A DNA stretch of 64,000 nucleotides from Paracoccus halophilus (GCF_000763905.1 NZ_JRKN01000001.1:209016-273015); one strand, 5' to 3'. Positions 29,418 to 40,167 are shown, counted from the stretch's first letter. The notes: generated from the sequence alone by a model not told the origin. Numbers and translations are program-made.

Positions 29418-30830
29418 TCACACAAAAAGAAAGTCACCCTCGGTCAGGCCGGTCGCGTTCGCGACATAGACCTGAAAGTCATATTCCGCGTCGCCGTCGT
29501 TATCCATGCGGACCAGCGAGCTCTGATTCAGCGTGACGACCCAGATGCTGTTGGCTGCGGGGCCGGAATCGCTCCAACCCGGGCCATCGAACAACGGCAC
29601 CCGCGGCTCGACGTAGAAAAAGAAGAAATCGAACCGATCAATGCCGGGCTCGAAACCGAAAATGGTGTCGCCGCCGGAATCGGCGAGGCTGTTCTCGACG
29701 TAGTAATAGGCGATCGTGTCCTCGCCGCCCGGCCCGAGGTCGACGATGTCGTTCCCCGAGGTCGCTTCGATGCTGTCATTGCCCTCGCCGCCGAATATGG
29801 TGTCGTCGGCGATATGGCCCGATATCGTGTCGTGGCCGTTGCCGCCGACCAGCGTAGAGCCTTGGGTAACTACCCCGCCGTTGCCAACGGCAAGGGTGCG
29901 GATTTTGTCATCTCCGTCGCCGCCATCCAGATAGTCGCCGCCACTGAAATCTCGCAGCTGGTCGTGGCCCTCATTGCCGTAAAGCGAATCGTGGCCCTCG
30001 TCGCCGTACAGAGTGTCGTCGCCCGCAAGTCCCCAGAGCCGGTCGTCGCCGGACCCGCCATATATCCCGTCATTGCCGTTCCCGCCGTCGAACCAGTCGT
30101 CACCGGAGCCGCCGATCATCAGGTCGTGGCCCTGGCCACCGTAAAAGGCGTCTTTTCCCGCGAACGCGTCGCGAATCTGGTAGCGAGGATTGTCGCCGGG
30201 GGTGTAAAGCACGGTGTGGCCGACAAGGGTGTCGTTGCCGGCGCCGCCGTAAAGGCGGTCATTGCCGACATGGCCATAGATCAGGTCCTGGTTCTGGCCG
30301 CCCAACAGGGTGTTTTTGCCCGCGCCGCCGAACAACAGGTCATCGCCCAGACCACCGCGCAGCAGATCGTCGCCGGCATTGCCATAAAGCGTGTCATTGC
30401 CGCTTTGGCCAAGCACGATGTCCCTGCCGTCATTGCCGAACAGCAGGTCCGCACCATCGCCGCCGGCGACCCGGTCATTGCCGTGATAGCCATGGATCGT
30501 GTCGGCGCCGTTACCGCCAAAGGCGGTGTCATTGCCGATCCCCGCCTGCAACCAGTCATTGCCGTCATCGCCGGTCAGGCTGTCATCGCCGTCATCGCCG
30601 TAAAGCGTGTCGTCGCCGCTGCCGGCGGTCAGCAGATCGTCGCCGGAGCCGCCGCGCAGCGAATCCTCGCCCTCGCCGGCGTTCAGCCGGTCATCGCCGG
30701 AATGGCCGTAAAGACTGTCCGCGCCGCGACCCGAAAAGATCGTGTCGTCGCCGCCAAGACCGCGCAGCAGATCGTCGAACCTGCTGCCGATGATGACATC
30801 GCCGTGTTTCGTGCCGTTTCTCGTGACCAT
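29418..30830 (-). CDS. RTX calcium-binding repeat protein, probably secreted
   Basis: A 470-residue protein made almost entirely of RTX nonapeptides of the form GGxGxDxLx. They run from about residue 10 to 204, then 224-308, then 327-373, giving roughly 35 copies. The breaks include a stretch near HTVLYTPGDNPRYQI. RTX repeats fold into a beta-roll that binds Ca2+ outside the cell. The C-terminal 95 residues (from GGDTIFGFEPGIDRFDF to EGDFLFV) resemble the uncleaved signal of type I secretion substrates. No enzymatic domain and no HlyB/HlyD/TolC genes are present nearby. The start at 30830 (MVTRNGTKHGD) begins right at the repeats; 15 earlier codons are open but look non-coding. Confidence 0.85.
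   Translation of the reverse strand: MVTRNGTKHGDVIIGSRFDDLLRGLGGDDTIFSGRGADSLYGHSGDDRLNAGEGEDSLRGGSGDDLLTAGSGDDTLYGDDGDDSLTGDDGNDWLQAGIGNDTAFGGNGADTIHGYHGNDRVAGGDGADLLFGNDGRDIVLGQSGNDTLYGNAGDDLLRGGLGDDLLFGGAGKNTLLGGQNQDLIYGHVGNDRLYGGAGNDTLVGHTVLYTPGDNPRYQIRDAFAGKDAFYGGQGHDLMIGGSGDDWFDGGNGNDGIYGGSGDDRLWGLAGDDTLYGDEGHDSLYGNEGHDQLRDFSGGDYLDGGDGDDKIRTLAVGNGGVVTQGSTLVGGNGHDTISGHIADDTIFGGEGNDSIEATSGNDIVDLGPGGEDTIAYYYVENSLADSGGDTIFGFEPGIDRFDFFFFYVEPRVPLFDGPGWSDSGPAANSIWVVTLNQSSLVRMDNDGDAEYDFQVYVANATGLTEGDFLFV
29712..30803 (-). repeat. RTX nonapeptide-encoding repeat array
   Basis: About 35 degenerate 27-base units that encode GGxGxDxLx. They are interrupted at about 30160-30220 and 29850-29900. The DNA copies have diverged, so this is an old protein-level array, not a recent tandem duplication. 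Confidence 0.85.
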
Positions 30831-30917
30831 TGCGATTCCCGCCCAGCCTGGGTTAACGGCGCGACTATGTTGCATCGGCAGGCGCCGGGCAACCTGATTG
30901 CACCTTCGGGCTGACGT

Positions 30918-31925
30918 TCAACCGGAATGATGGTCGTGAAAGCTCATGACCGTGACCTGACGGTAAACCTGGCCCGGCCCCAGCACCGCCGAGGGATAGC
31001 CGGGATGGTTCGGGGCATCGGGCCAGAGCTGCGGCTCCAGCGCGATGCCGGCATGGGCGCCATAGGCGGCGCCGCCGATCCCCGGCGCGCCCGGCCGCAG
31101 ATGGTTGGCGGGATAGACCTGCAAGCCCGGCTCGGTCGAGCGCAGCGTCATGCTGAGCCGGCCGGCCCGCAGGGTCGCGGCCTCGCGGGGGGTGTGCCGG
31201 CGGCGATCGGCAAGGCACAGGTTATGGTCGATCGCGGGGCCGCCAAGGCGCTGATCCAGCCGCACCGGCCGACGAAAATCCAGATGCGTGCCCTGCACCG
31301 ATGCCGGCGGGCCGCTGGGGATCCGATCGTCATCGACCGGCAGCCAGTGCTCGGCCGGCACGGTCAGCCAATGCCCGCCGACGGTCGCGGCGCCACTGAG
31401 GTTGAAATAGCTGTGCTGCGCGAAACTGCACAGGGTCTCGTCATCCGAGGTCGCAAGGATGGTCAGGCGCAGCGCCGGGCCGGGCAGGATCAGATAGGTC
31501 GCGCGGATCAGCATATTGCCGGGGAACCCCATATGCCCGTCGGTCAGGTGATCCGCCAGGGCGACCATGCCCGGCTCATGTGCGGCCAGCATCCAGTTTC
31601 GCGTGCTGGTGCCGTCGCTGCCGCCATGCAGCAGGTGGCGCCCGTCCTGGTTGCGGTCCAGATGCAACTCGCGCCCGTCCAGCCTGGCGCGGCCCTGGGC
31701 GATGCGGTTGGCATAGCGCCCGACGATGGCGCCGAAATAGCGCCCCTCGTCCAGATAGGGCGCAAGCGTGGGAAAGCCCAGCACCAGCGGGTGATCGGTG
31801 CCCTCCAGCCGCATATCCTGCACCGAGGCGCCCAGCGTGATGACCGAGACCGTCAGGCCATGGCCCGAGATGGTCGCGCGCCGGACGCAACCGCGACCTG
31901 GCAGCGTGCCGAAATCCCGGATCAT
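30918..31925 (-). CDS. galM: Aldose 1-epimerase (galactose mutarotase)
   Basis: A 335-residue enzyme that interconverts alpha and beta anomers of galactose and related aldoses. Family blocks are GRYANRIAQGRARLDG, LHGGSDG, the active-site histidine in QHSYFNLSG and IDHNLCLAD. The conserved glutamate base probably lies in IALEPQLWPDAPNH. It is the last gene of the chvE-ggu-dgo operon and overlaps the SMP-30 gene by four bases (ATGA). It would supply the beta-anomer for a sugar dehydrogenase. Confidence 0.9.
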   Translation of the reverse strand: MIRDFGTLPGRGCVRRATISGHGLTVSVITLGASVQDMRLEGTDHPLVLGFPTLAPYLDEGRYFGAIVGRYANRIAQGRARLDGRELHLDRNQDGRHLLHGGSDGTSTRNWMLAAHEPGMVALADHLTDGHMGFPGNMLIRATYLILPGPALRLTILATSDDETLCSFAQHSYFNLSGAATVGGHWLTVPAEHWLPVDDDRIPSGPPASVQGTHLDFRRPVRLDQRLGGPAIDHNLCLADRRRHTPREAATLRAGRLSMTLRSTEPGLQVYPANHLRPGAPGIGGAAYGAHAGIALEPQLWPDAPNHPGYPSAVLGPGQVYRQVTVMSFHDHHSG

Positions 31926-32773
31926 CGGATCAGGACAGGGGGCTCGGGTCTTCCCCTTGCATTTGCGGGCACGACGAGCCAGGTCCGGCCGTCCTGCGGG
32001 CCGTTCAGGTTCTCGGCCGCGCTGGTTACCATCATGCGGTCGAGCGCGGCACCGATGAAGGCGGGGCAGCTGACCTGCGCCGCGGGCAGGTCGATGCGCT
32101 GCAGCAGCCGGCCGTCATCGGGCGCATGGCAGGTCACCGTGCCGCTGCCCCAGCGGGCGTTCCAGAACCGGCCCTGATCGTCGGTCACCGCGCCATCGGG
32201 ATTCTGGTCGCTGCCGGCCAGATCCAGAAAGATGCGCGGCTCGGCCAAAGGCCAGCCCTGATCGTCCAGCGCCTGCGACCAGACCTTCTGTTCGGCGGTA
32301 TCGGCGAAATAGACCTTGCGGCCATCGGGCGAAAAACAGATCGCGTTGGGGATCGACATATTGGCCCGAAGCTTGCGCAGCTCGCCGCGATAATAGCGAT
32401 AGATCGCGCCCTTTCCACGGCCTGCGTCATGCGCCATGGTGCCGATCCAGAACCCGCCGAAAGGATCGGCGCGTCCGTCATTCGAGCGATTGCCCGGCTG
32501 ATCGGCCTCGATCGCGACGACCTGCCCGAGGCTGCCATCGCCCAGATCGAAGCGGGCAAGGCCGGTCTCGGTGGCGATCAGCAGGCGGTCGCGGTCGATC
32601 CAGCCCGCGGCCGAGGGTTTTTCACCGAATTGCCAGGACAGTTCGCGGTCGCCGTCGCGCGACAGCAGCCGCCGGCCGTGAATGTCGAACCAGAACGCCT
32701 GTTCGCGTTCGGGGTGCCAGAATGCGCCTTCGCCCAGTTCGCAACGGCGCGAATCGAACAGCTCGGCACTCAT
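31922..32773 (-). CDS. SMP-30/gluconolactonase family lactonase
   Basis: A 283-residue six-bladed propeller of the SMP-30/regucalcin family. It starts with ELFDSRRCELGEGAFWHPER, which contains the metal-binding glutamate, and continues with RSNDGRADPFGGFWIGTM and SIPNAICFSPDGRKVYFADT, the blocks with the conserved asparagine and aspartate ligands. The expected reaction in this operon is hydrolysis of galactono-lactone to galactonate. Start and stop overlap the aldolase and mutarotase genes as ATGA. The substrate is inferred from context. Confidence 0.9.
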   Translation of the reverse strand: MSAELFDSRRCELGEGAFWHPEREQAFWFDIHGRRLLSRDGDRELSWQFGEKPSAAGWIDRDRLLIATETGLARFDLGDGSLGQVVAIEADQPGNRSNDGRADPFGGFWIGTMAHDAGRGKGAIYRYYRGELRKLRANMSIPNAICFSPDGRKVYFADTAEQKVWSQALDDQGWPLAEPRIFLDLAGSDQNPDGAVTDDQGRFWNARWGSGTVTCHAPDDGRLLQRIDLPAAQVSCPAFIGAALDRMMVTSAAENLNGPQDGRTWLVVPANARGRPEPPVLIR

Positions 32774-33372
32774 GTCGCGGCTTTCAGCGCCGCCACCATT
32801 TCGCGCGCGCGGGTGCCCACCGCCTCGGCGCTGTCGCCGGGCTTGTAAAGCGCCGAGCCGATGCCGAAACCCTGCGCGCCGGCGCGCAGCCAGTCGGCGA
32901 AATTCGCCGGTCCGACGCCGCCCACGGCATAGACCGGCGCCTCGCGCGGCAGCACGGCGCGCAGGGCCTTCAGCGCGACGGTGCCGGCCTGATCGGCGGG
33001 AAACAGCTTGAGCCCCGAGGCGCCGGCCGCGAGCGCCGCGAAACATTCGGTGGCGGTAAACACGCCGGGCCAGCTTTCCAGCCCCAGCCTGCGGGTTTCG
33101 CGAATGACGGTCGGGTCGGCATTGGGCGAGACGATCAGCCGCCCGCCGGCGTCCTTGACCGCCTGCACCTCCTGCGTGCTGAGCACGGTGCCCGCGCCGA
33201 TCATGGCCCGCCCGCCCAGGGCCTGCACCATCAGGCGGATGCTTTCCAGCGGCTCGGGCGAATTCAGCGGCACCTCGATCCGGTCGATGCCGGCCTCGAC
33301 CAGGGCCTCGGCCACGGGCAGGGCTTCGGGCGGGGTCAGGCCACGCAGAATGGCGATGATGGGAGTGGTCAT
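32770..33372 (-). CDS. dgoA: 2-dehydro-3-deoxy-6-phosphogalactonate aldolase
   Basis: A 200-residue class I aldolase of the KDPG/KHG family that cleaves 2-keto-3-deoxy-6-phosphogalactonate to pyruvate and glyceraldehyde 3-phosphate. The Schiff-base lysine is Lys122 in GLKLFPADQAG, and the acid/base glutamate is Glu33 in RIEVPLNSP. SPNADPTVIRETRRLGL is typical of DgoA rather than Eda. It overlaps the kinase gene and the lactonase gene by four bases each. Confidence 0.92.
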   Translation of the reverse strand: MTTPIIAILRGLTPPEALPVAEALVEAGIDRIEVPLNSPEPLESIRLMVQALGGRAMIGAGTVLSTQEVQAVKDAGGRLIVSPNADPTVIRETRRLGLESWPGVFTATECFAALAAGASGLKLFPADQAGTVALKALRAVLPREAPVYAVGGVGPANFADWLRAGAQGFGIGSALYKPGDSAEAVGTRAREMVAALKAAT

Positions 33373-34271
33373 GGTTTCTCCTGCAGGGCGGTTCGGGCTG
33401 CGGTCAGGCCGGCCAGCACCAGTTCGCCGCCATCCAGATGGGCGGCATCGGCCCCGGCCGCACGCAGCGGTGTCTCATATAGGCGGGCAAGCGCGGGCGC
33501 GCCAATCACGATGGTCGTGCGGTCGTGCCAGAAATCCCGCGCCGCGCCAAGCTCGGCGCCGATCAGCAGGCCGGAAAGCGCACCCGCCGCCTTTTCGGCG
33601 CCCAGATCGTGCAGCAGTGCGCCGGCGCGTAGCGCAAAAAGGCCCGCATGAGCGGCGTTCGGATCGGCCATGGCGCGGCTGGCGGCGGCGGCGAAGGCCT
33701 CGTCATCCGTCGCGGCGTCGCCGATGGTCAGGCGCAGCACCGATTGCCGCGAGATCAGCGAGAAAAGCTCGCCCGTCATGAAGGTCTGAAAGCGCTCGAC
33801 CCGGCCGGCCCGGATCGCGACCCATTTGCAATGCGTGCCGGGCAGGCAAAGCGTGCCGTCGAAATCCGGCTGCGCCGCCAGAAAGCCGGCGATCTGGGTT
33901 TCCTCGCCCCGCATCACGTCGGCGGGCTCGGCTTGCGACAGGCCGGGCAGGATGCGCGGATCCAGCCGCGCGTCGCGGACCGGCGGGCGGGTGGCGCGAT
34001 GCGGGTCCAGCGGCGTGCAGGGGGTGGCGCGATATTCGGCCTCGGCCCAGCCGGTGCGGGCGCCGACCATGCCGCAGGCGATGACCGGCATCTGCCCGCG
34101 ATCGGGCAGCCAGTCGGCGATCAGCTCCAGCAGCGCCGGCTCGAAGCCCTCGGGCGTGAGCCCTCCCATGCCCTTGTCCGAGGCGCGCGCCGCCACAGGT
34201 TGCGCGCCGGACATGGCCCAGACGCGCAGCCTCGTGGTGCCCCAGTCTACGGCGATCCAGTCTGGCTGCAT
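33369..34271 (-). CDS. dgoK: 2-dehydro-3-deoxygalactonokinase
   Basis: A 300-residue sugar kinase that phosphorylates 2-keto-3-deoxygalactonate at C6 with ATP. The N-terminal phosphate-binding DWGTTRLRVW, the mid-protein GEETQIAGFLAAQP and LPGTHCKWVAI are hallmarks of DgoK, a small family in the actin-like ATPase superfamily. It follows the permease gene by three bases and is ATGA-coupled to dgoA. Together they perform the last two steps of galactonate breakdown. Confidence 0.92.
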   Translation of the reverse strand: MQPDWIAVDWGTTRLRVWAMSGAQPVAARASDKGMGGLTPEGFEPALLELIADWLPDRGQMPVIACGMVGARTGWAEAEYRATPCTPLDPHRATRPPVRDARLDPRILPGLSQAEPADVMRGEETQIAGFLAAQPDFDGTLCLPGTHCKWVAIRAGRVERFQTFMTGELFSLISRQSVLRLTIGDAATDDEAFAAAASRAMADPNAAHAGLFALRAGALLHDLGAEKAAGALSGLLIGAELGAARDFWHDRTTIVIGAPALARLYETPLRAAGADAAHLDGGELVLAGLTAARTALQEKP

Positions 34272-34274
34272 GGC

Positions 34275-35451
34275 TTATGACTTGCTCTTGTTCGAGACGT
34301 CGAAGATCACGGCGGCCATCAGCACCAGACCCTTGATGATCTGCTGATAGTCGATGCCGATGCCCAGGATCGACATGCCGTTGTTCATCACGCCCATGAT
34401 GAAGGCGCCGACCACCGCGCCGATCACCGTGCCGACGCCGCCGGCCATCGAGGCACCGCCGATAAAGACGGCGGCGATCACGTCCAGTTCGAAGCCTTCG
34501 CCGGCCTTGGGCGTGGCCGAGTTCAGCCGGGCCGAGACGACCAGCCCGGCCAGCGCCGCGAGCATGCCCATATTGGCGAAGGTCATGAACACGACGCGTT
34601 CGGAATTGATCCCCGACAGCTTGGCCGCCTTGGCATTGCCGCCGATGGCGAAGATGCGCCGCCCGATGGTCGTGCGTTCCGAGATAAAGGCGTAAAGCGC
34701 GACCAGCACGGCCATGACCATGAAGACATTGGGCAGGCCACGGAAATTGGCCAGCGCCCAGGTCATCATCACCAGCGCCATGAAGATCAGCGCGTTCTTG
34801 GCGGCGAAAAAGGCGAAGGGCTCATCCGCGATGCCCATGGATTCCTCGCGCCGGCGGGCGCGGATCTGCAGCCAGAGGATCGCGACGGCCGCGCCCCAGC
34901 CCAGGATCAGCGACAGGGTGTTGGGCTTGTCCGGGCCAAAGATATCCGGGATGAAGCCCGAGGACAGCATCTGGAATTCGCGCGGGAAGGGGCCGATATT
35001 CTGGCCCTTGAGGATCCACATGGTCAGCCCGCGAAAGACCAGCATCCCGGCCAGCGTGACGATGAAGCTGGGGATTTTCCAATAGGCGATCCAATAGCCC
35101 TGAATGCCGCCGATGATCGCCCCCGCGATCAGGCTCAGCACGATGACCAGCGGAATCGGCAGCCCCATCTTGACGATCATCAGCCCGGCCAGCGCGCCCA
35201 CGAATGCCGCGACCGAGCCTACCGACAGGTCGATATGCCCGGCCACGATGACCAGCAGCATGCCCACCGCCATGATGACGATATGGCTGTTTTGCAGGAA
35301 CAGGTTGGTCAGGTTCACCGGCCGGAACAGGATGCCGCCGGTCACGATCTGGAAAAAGGCCATGATGATGACCAGCGCGAACAGGATGCCGTATTCGCGG
35401 ATATTGCGGCGGATAAAGCCGAAGGTATCGCCGGCGGGGCGGGCTGGGGTA

Positions 35452-35459
<8 letters not shown>
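34275..35459 (-). CDS. gguB: Multiple-sugar ABC transporter permease GguB
   Basis: A 394-residue CUT2-type permease with about ten membrane spans. [20 protein letters not shown] is the typical RbsC/XylH/MmsB block, and the C-terminal [22 protein letters not shown] is also conserved. It pairs as a homodimer with the fused ATPase GguA and the binding protein ChvE to import glucose, galactose, arabinose or similar monosaccharides. It overlaps the end of gguA by eight bases. Confidence 0.92.
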
Positions 35460-37026
<1,567 letters not shown>

Positions 37027-37049
37027 GGCCACCTCCTTGGATTGCGGAG

Positions 37050-37076
37050 GCGCCGCCGCAAGGGTCGCGGCGGCGC
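37050..37076 (-). other. Intercistronic hairpin between chvE and gguA
   Basis: A perfect 10-bp stem, GCGCCGCCGC (37050-37059) with GCGGCGGCGC (37067-37076), loop of seven bases. It begins seven bases past the chvE stop on the minus strand and lacks a T-tract. Same position and character as the hairpins after the other two binding-protein genes here; probably stabilises the chvE message. Confidence 0.75.
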
Positions 37077-37083
37077 GAAGCGA

Positions 37084-38148
37084 TCACTTCAGCTGGTCTT
37101 CGGTGTAATAGCCCGAACCGACCAGTACCTCGGTCAGGTTCGCGGCCGTGACCGGCACCGGCTCCAGCAGGTAGGAGGGCACGACCTTGACGCCATTGTC
37201 ATAGGTTTCGGTGTCGTTCACCTGCGGCTCTTCGCCCTTCATCATGGCATCGACCATGGCGACGGTGACTTTTGCCAGTTCGCGGGTGTCCTTGAAGATG
37301 GTGGAATACTGCTCGCCCGCCAGGATCGACTTGACCGATTGCAGTTCCGCGTCCTGACCCGAAACGATCGGCATCGGCATGTCGCCCGAGCCGTAGCCCA
37401 CGCCTTTCAGCGACGAGAGGATGCCGATGGACAGCCCGTCATAGGGCGACAGCACGCCCTGCACCTGCTTGTCGGTATAATTCGCCGACAGGATGTTATC
37501 CATCCGCGCCTGGGCCGTGGCCGGGTCCCAACGCAGGGTGCCCACCGTATCCATGCCCATCTGCCCCGAGGGGATCACCACCGAGCCGTCGTCGATCAGC
37601 GGCTGGATCACCGACATGGCGCCGTCATAGAAGAAATAGGCGTTGTTGTCGTCGGGGCTGCCGCCGAACAGCTCCACGTTCCAGGGCTTCACGTCGGGAA
37701 AGCGCTCCTTGAGCCCGGCGACCAGCGTATTGGCCTGCTCGACGCCCACCTTGAAATTGTCGAAGGTGGCGTAATAGTCGATATCGGGCGTGTCGCGGAT
37801 CAGCCGGTCATAGGCGATGACCTTGATATCGGCGGCCTGGGCATTGGCCAGCGCATTGGACAGCGTGGTGCCGTCGATGGCCGCGATCACCAGCACGTTC
37901 ACGCCCTTGGTGATCATGTTCTCGATCTGGGCCAGCTGGTTGGGGATATCGTCATCGGCATATTGCAGGTCGGTCTGATAGCCGGCGGCCTCGAACTGCT
38001 TGACCATGTTGTCGCCGTCCGCGATCCAGCGGGCCGAGGTCTTGGTCGGCATGGCGATCCCGACCATGCCCTGGGCCGCCGCGATGGCGGGTATCGCCAT
38101 CGCAGCCGCCGAGGCCAGCGCCAGAGCGCATTTCCTGAGGTTCAGCAT
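37084..38148 (-). CDS. chvE: Periplasmic sugar-binding protein ChvE
   Basis: A 354-residue binding protein with a signal peptide (about 1-25, ending AIAAAQG) and the type I periplasmic fold. [52 protein letters not shown] and [20 protein letters not shown] match ChvE/MmsE-type multiple-sugar binders (galactose, glucose, arabinose). First gene of a leftward operon that continues with transport and galactonate genes, so galactose or arabinose is the best guess. A TTGACG hexamer and a dyad upstream may be its promoter and activator site. Confidence 0.93.
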   Translation of the reverse strand: MLNLRKCALALASAAAMAIPAIAAAQGMVGIAMPTKTSARWIADGDNMVKQFEAAGYQTDLQYADDDIPNQLAQIENMITKGVNVLVIAAIDGTTLSNALANAQAADIKVIAYDRLIRDTPDIDYYATFDNFKVGVEQANTLVAGLKERFPDVKPWNVELFGGSPDDNNAYFFYDGAMSVIQPLIDDGSVVIPSGQMGMDTVGTLRWDPATAQARMDNILSANYTDKQVQGVLSPYDGLSIGILSSLKGVGYGSGDMPMPIVSGQDAELQSVKSILAGEQYSTIFKDTRELAKVTVAMVDAMMKGEEPQVNDTETYDNGVKVVPSYLLEPVPVTAANLTEVLVGSGYYTEDQLK

Positions 38149-38455
38149 GTTTCCTCCCTGTGTTCACTGCGCCGGTGGCGGCTGCCTGTCGCAGCACCTT
38201 TCCTGCCGGTGCAGTCGATCAATCCGCGCGGGCGGGTGACGCGGATACGCCAGCCGCTGCCGCAGACGGCCGGTATCGACCCGTCTGCGCCCGAAGCTAG
38301 CGCCAGGTTCATATATCCGTCAATTCAGCATTCGGCCGATCTGCATATCTGAAATGATATGTGCCATGGGGAATCGGGCAATTGCCCCGTCTCAGCGACA
38401 GGGGCTGCCCCGGCGGTCCGTCCGCCTGACGTAGCGGCAACACGCCGCGGGCGGT
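38149..38455 (-). promoter_or_regulatory. chvE promoter region with dyad operator
   Basis: The 307-base stretch has no gene. On the minus strand TTGACG (38323-38318) is followed after 18 bases by TAGCTT (38299-38294), a fair -35 with a weak -10. About 20 bases upstream of the -35 is a perfect dyad, CATATC (38344-38349), TGAAAT, GATATG (38356-38361), and a related CATATATC lies at 38310-38317. A dyad just upstream of -35 is the normal place for a LysR-type activator such as GbpR, which controls chvE in Agrobacterium. No such gene is adjacent here. Confidence 0.45.
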
Positions 38456-38761
38456 TCAGCTGTCGGCGCGCAGGTCCGCCCATTCCGGGTGCCGGTCGAA
38501 TTGCGCCTGAACATAGCTGCAGTTCGGCGCGATCAGCAAACCGCGATGCCGCGCATCGGCGATCAGGCGCTTGACCAGCGCCATGGCGACGCCGCTGCCG
38601 CGCATCGGATTGGGCACAAAGGTGTGATCCGCGACGATGATGCCGGGCCCGCCATTTCTCCAGGTCAGTTCCGCCTCGCCTTCGACGCCGGGAAGCTGCG
38701 CGAAATAGCGCCCTGAACTGCCGTAATCCTCATGCGAGATCTGGATGGATGCTTGTGACAT
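38456..38761 (-). CDS. Small GNAT-type N-acetyltransferase
   Basis: A 101-residue protein of the short GNAT branch (YjdJ/COG2388). It contains AELTWRNGGPGIIVADHTFVPNPMRGSGVAMALVKRLIADARHRG, where the M-R-G-S-G-V-A stretch is the acetyl-CoA binding loop, and ends with IAPNCSYVQAQFDRHPEWADL. The conserved cysteine and C-terminal W fit this group. The target is unknown. The ATG at 38761 gives the standard N-terminus; the frame is open further upstream but that part is arginine/proline-rich and not conserved in type. Confidence 0.85.
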   Translation of the reverse strand: MSQASIQISHEDYGSSGRYFAQLPGVEGEAELTWRNGGPGIIVADHTFVPNPMRGSGVAMALVKRLIADARHRGLLIAPNCSYVQAQFDRHPEWADLRADS

Positions 38762-39264
38762 GTGACAATAACTCCGCCTTCCGAGGTTAACGAATGTGGC
38801 GCGGATTCGATCCGAAACAACTGCGGGAAATTTGCTACGTCGCGGCACGGGCGGGCCGGCTTGCGCGGCGGCACGCCATGGCGCCGGCGGCCGCAGCGCA
38901 TCGCATGGACCGGTGCGGCGATTCAAACGTCATGAAAACGCAACGGAAAACCTTGTGTCAGGCTTGAATTTCGGCCTTTCCGGATTATATCGGCCTGCGG
39001 ATCCCGGAGCGATCAAATGACAATATCGACAGTGTCAAGATAGCGCACACTGTCCTCGCGTCGCGAAAATGTTGCTATTGGCGGGATAAACATGCAAATA
39101 GCGTTGGCTTGCAACCAATGCATGGCGGTCATGCGGCAGGAGGCGTACCGAATCACGTAGTGGATCGGCTAAGCCATCCTTCGCTGTCCGGCAACGGGCG
39201 ACAGACACGGTAGCACCGACTTTAACGTTTTGGCGGGGCACCGCAATAAGAATAGGACAAGGCA
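38762..39264. other. 503-base spacer before the 106-residue gene
   Basis: No supported gene. It drops in G+C after about 38935. An inverted repeat, GACAGTGT (39028-39035) and ACACTGTC (39047-39054), could be an operator or hairpin. It should also hold promoters for the leftward acetyltransferase gene and the rightward 106-residue gene, but no clear hexamer pair was found. Confidence 0.4.
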
Positions 39265-39585
39265 ATGCGCGATTTTGTAGATGGATCGGCTTTCAATTTC
39301 GAGCAGGGGCAGCGGGCCCGCAAGCTGTTTGCCGCCGTCGTTCTGGCGGCGCTTGATGACGCGATCGCGGATGACAAGAAATATGGCAACGGCCCCGATC
39401 AGATCGCCCGCTGGGCACGGTCGCGTGACGGGCGCGAGGTTCTGTCCTGCGCCGGCATCGATCCCAATGAGCGCGTCGTCAAGGGCCTGATGGAATTCGT
39501 CGCCAAGGGTGTGCGCACCTCGGTCGCGCTGTCGCGCGAGGAAAGCGAGCGCCGGCACGCCGCCGAAGAGGCCGACGCCGCCTGA
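39265..39585 (+). CDS. Conserved hypothetical protein, DUF6280-like
   Basis: A 106-residue soluble, mostly helical protein without signal peptide or membrane span. It starts MRDFVDGSAFNFEQGQRARK, then has KLFAAVVLAALDDAIADD, an arginine-rich IARWARSRDGREVL and a charged tail. I recall near-identical short proteins across the Rhodobacterales (DUF6280), but no function is known to me. The start is fixed by the conserved N-terminus; the upstream AATAGGACAAGG is a weak ribosome site. The gene stands alone between long spacers and has its own terminator, so it is an independent unit. Confidence 0.8.
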   Translation: MRDFVDGSAFNFEQGQRARKLFAAVVLAALDDAIADDKKYGNGPDQIARWARSRDGREVLSCAGIDPNERVVKGLMEFVAKGVRTSVALSREESERRHAAEEADAA

Positions 39586-39617
39586 TATTCCACCGGCAGT
39601 CAGTTTTTCCGCGACAG

Positions 39618-39641
39618 GGGCCGCCCAGGGGGCGGCCCTTT
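39618..39641 (+). terminator. Intrinsic terminator of the 106-residue gene
   Basis: A perfect 9-bp stem, GGGCCGCCC (39618-39626) with GGGCGGCCC (39630-39638), followed by TTT (39639-39641) and CGCTTG. It begins 33 bases past the stop codon. Confidence 0.85.
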
Positions 39642-40167
39642 CGCTTGCCGTGCGCGGGTGATTCGGGCCCGGATCCCGTCAGATCGGGCCGCATGAGGGC
39701 TCCCATCCGCTGTTCTGGCGGTTTTACCCGCTTTTCCGGGGCGGTTGGCCCCCATCATCCGAAATTCGGCCCCCGGGGCGCGCAGGGGCTGACCGTCGAA
39801 ATCTGCCGGTCTGTCGTGGCATCGGGCCGCCGGGCGGCGGGTTTTGCTGCGCTTTTCGCTGCAACTGCATGACCCGTCGATCGGCGGCCGGACGGGGATG
39901 GCGGAATCTCGGCAGAATTACGCCGAGCATTTCGGGATATATGGTATTTTCAGGGTGCTTCCGGCGCCACATGAAATTTCCCATTGAAGAAGTGTAAGCA
40001 ACGGGTGCAATCGACATGTGGATTTTAGTCATATTGAACTTGATTGTGTCGGCGCTTTGAAACGGTTTGTGGAGATGGGTTCATGTACGGCAATGCTCAA
40101 CGTCCCCTGACAATCCCCGAACCTCTGCGCGCCAGGCATGTTAATCAATAGGTAGGGGGTATCAGCG
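39642..40167. other. 526-base spacer before the TetR gene
   Basis: Nothing supported as coding. The first half is GC-rich; from about 39900 the sequence turns A+T-rich (for example GGGATATATGGTATTTTCAG), consistent with a promoter for the TetR gene. A possible ribosome site, TAGGGGG, lies at 40151-40157. No dyad clear enough to call an operator was found. Confidence 0.4.

Noticed and set aside
39724..40032. Leftward 102-codon frame in the spacer before the TetR gene
   Set aside because: Proline/arginine-rich, no ribosome site, no family features, and it covers the A+T-rich presumed promoter.
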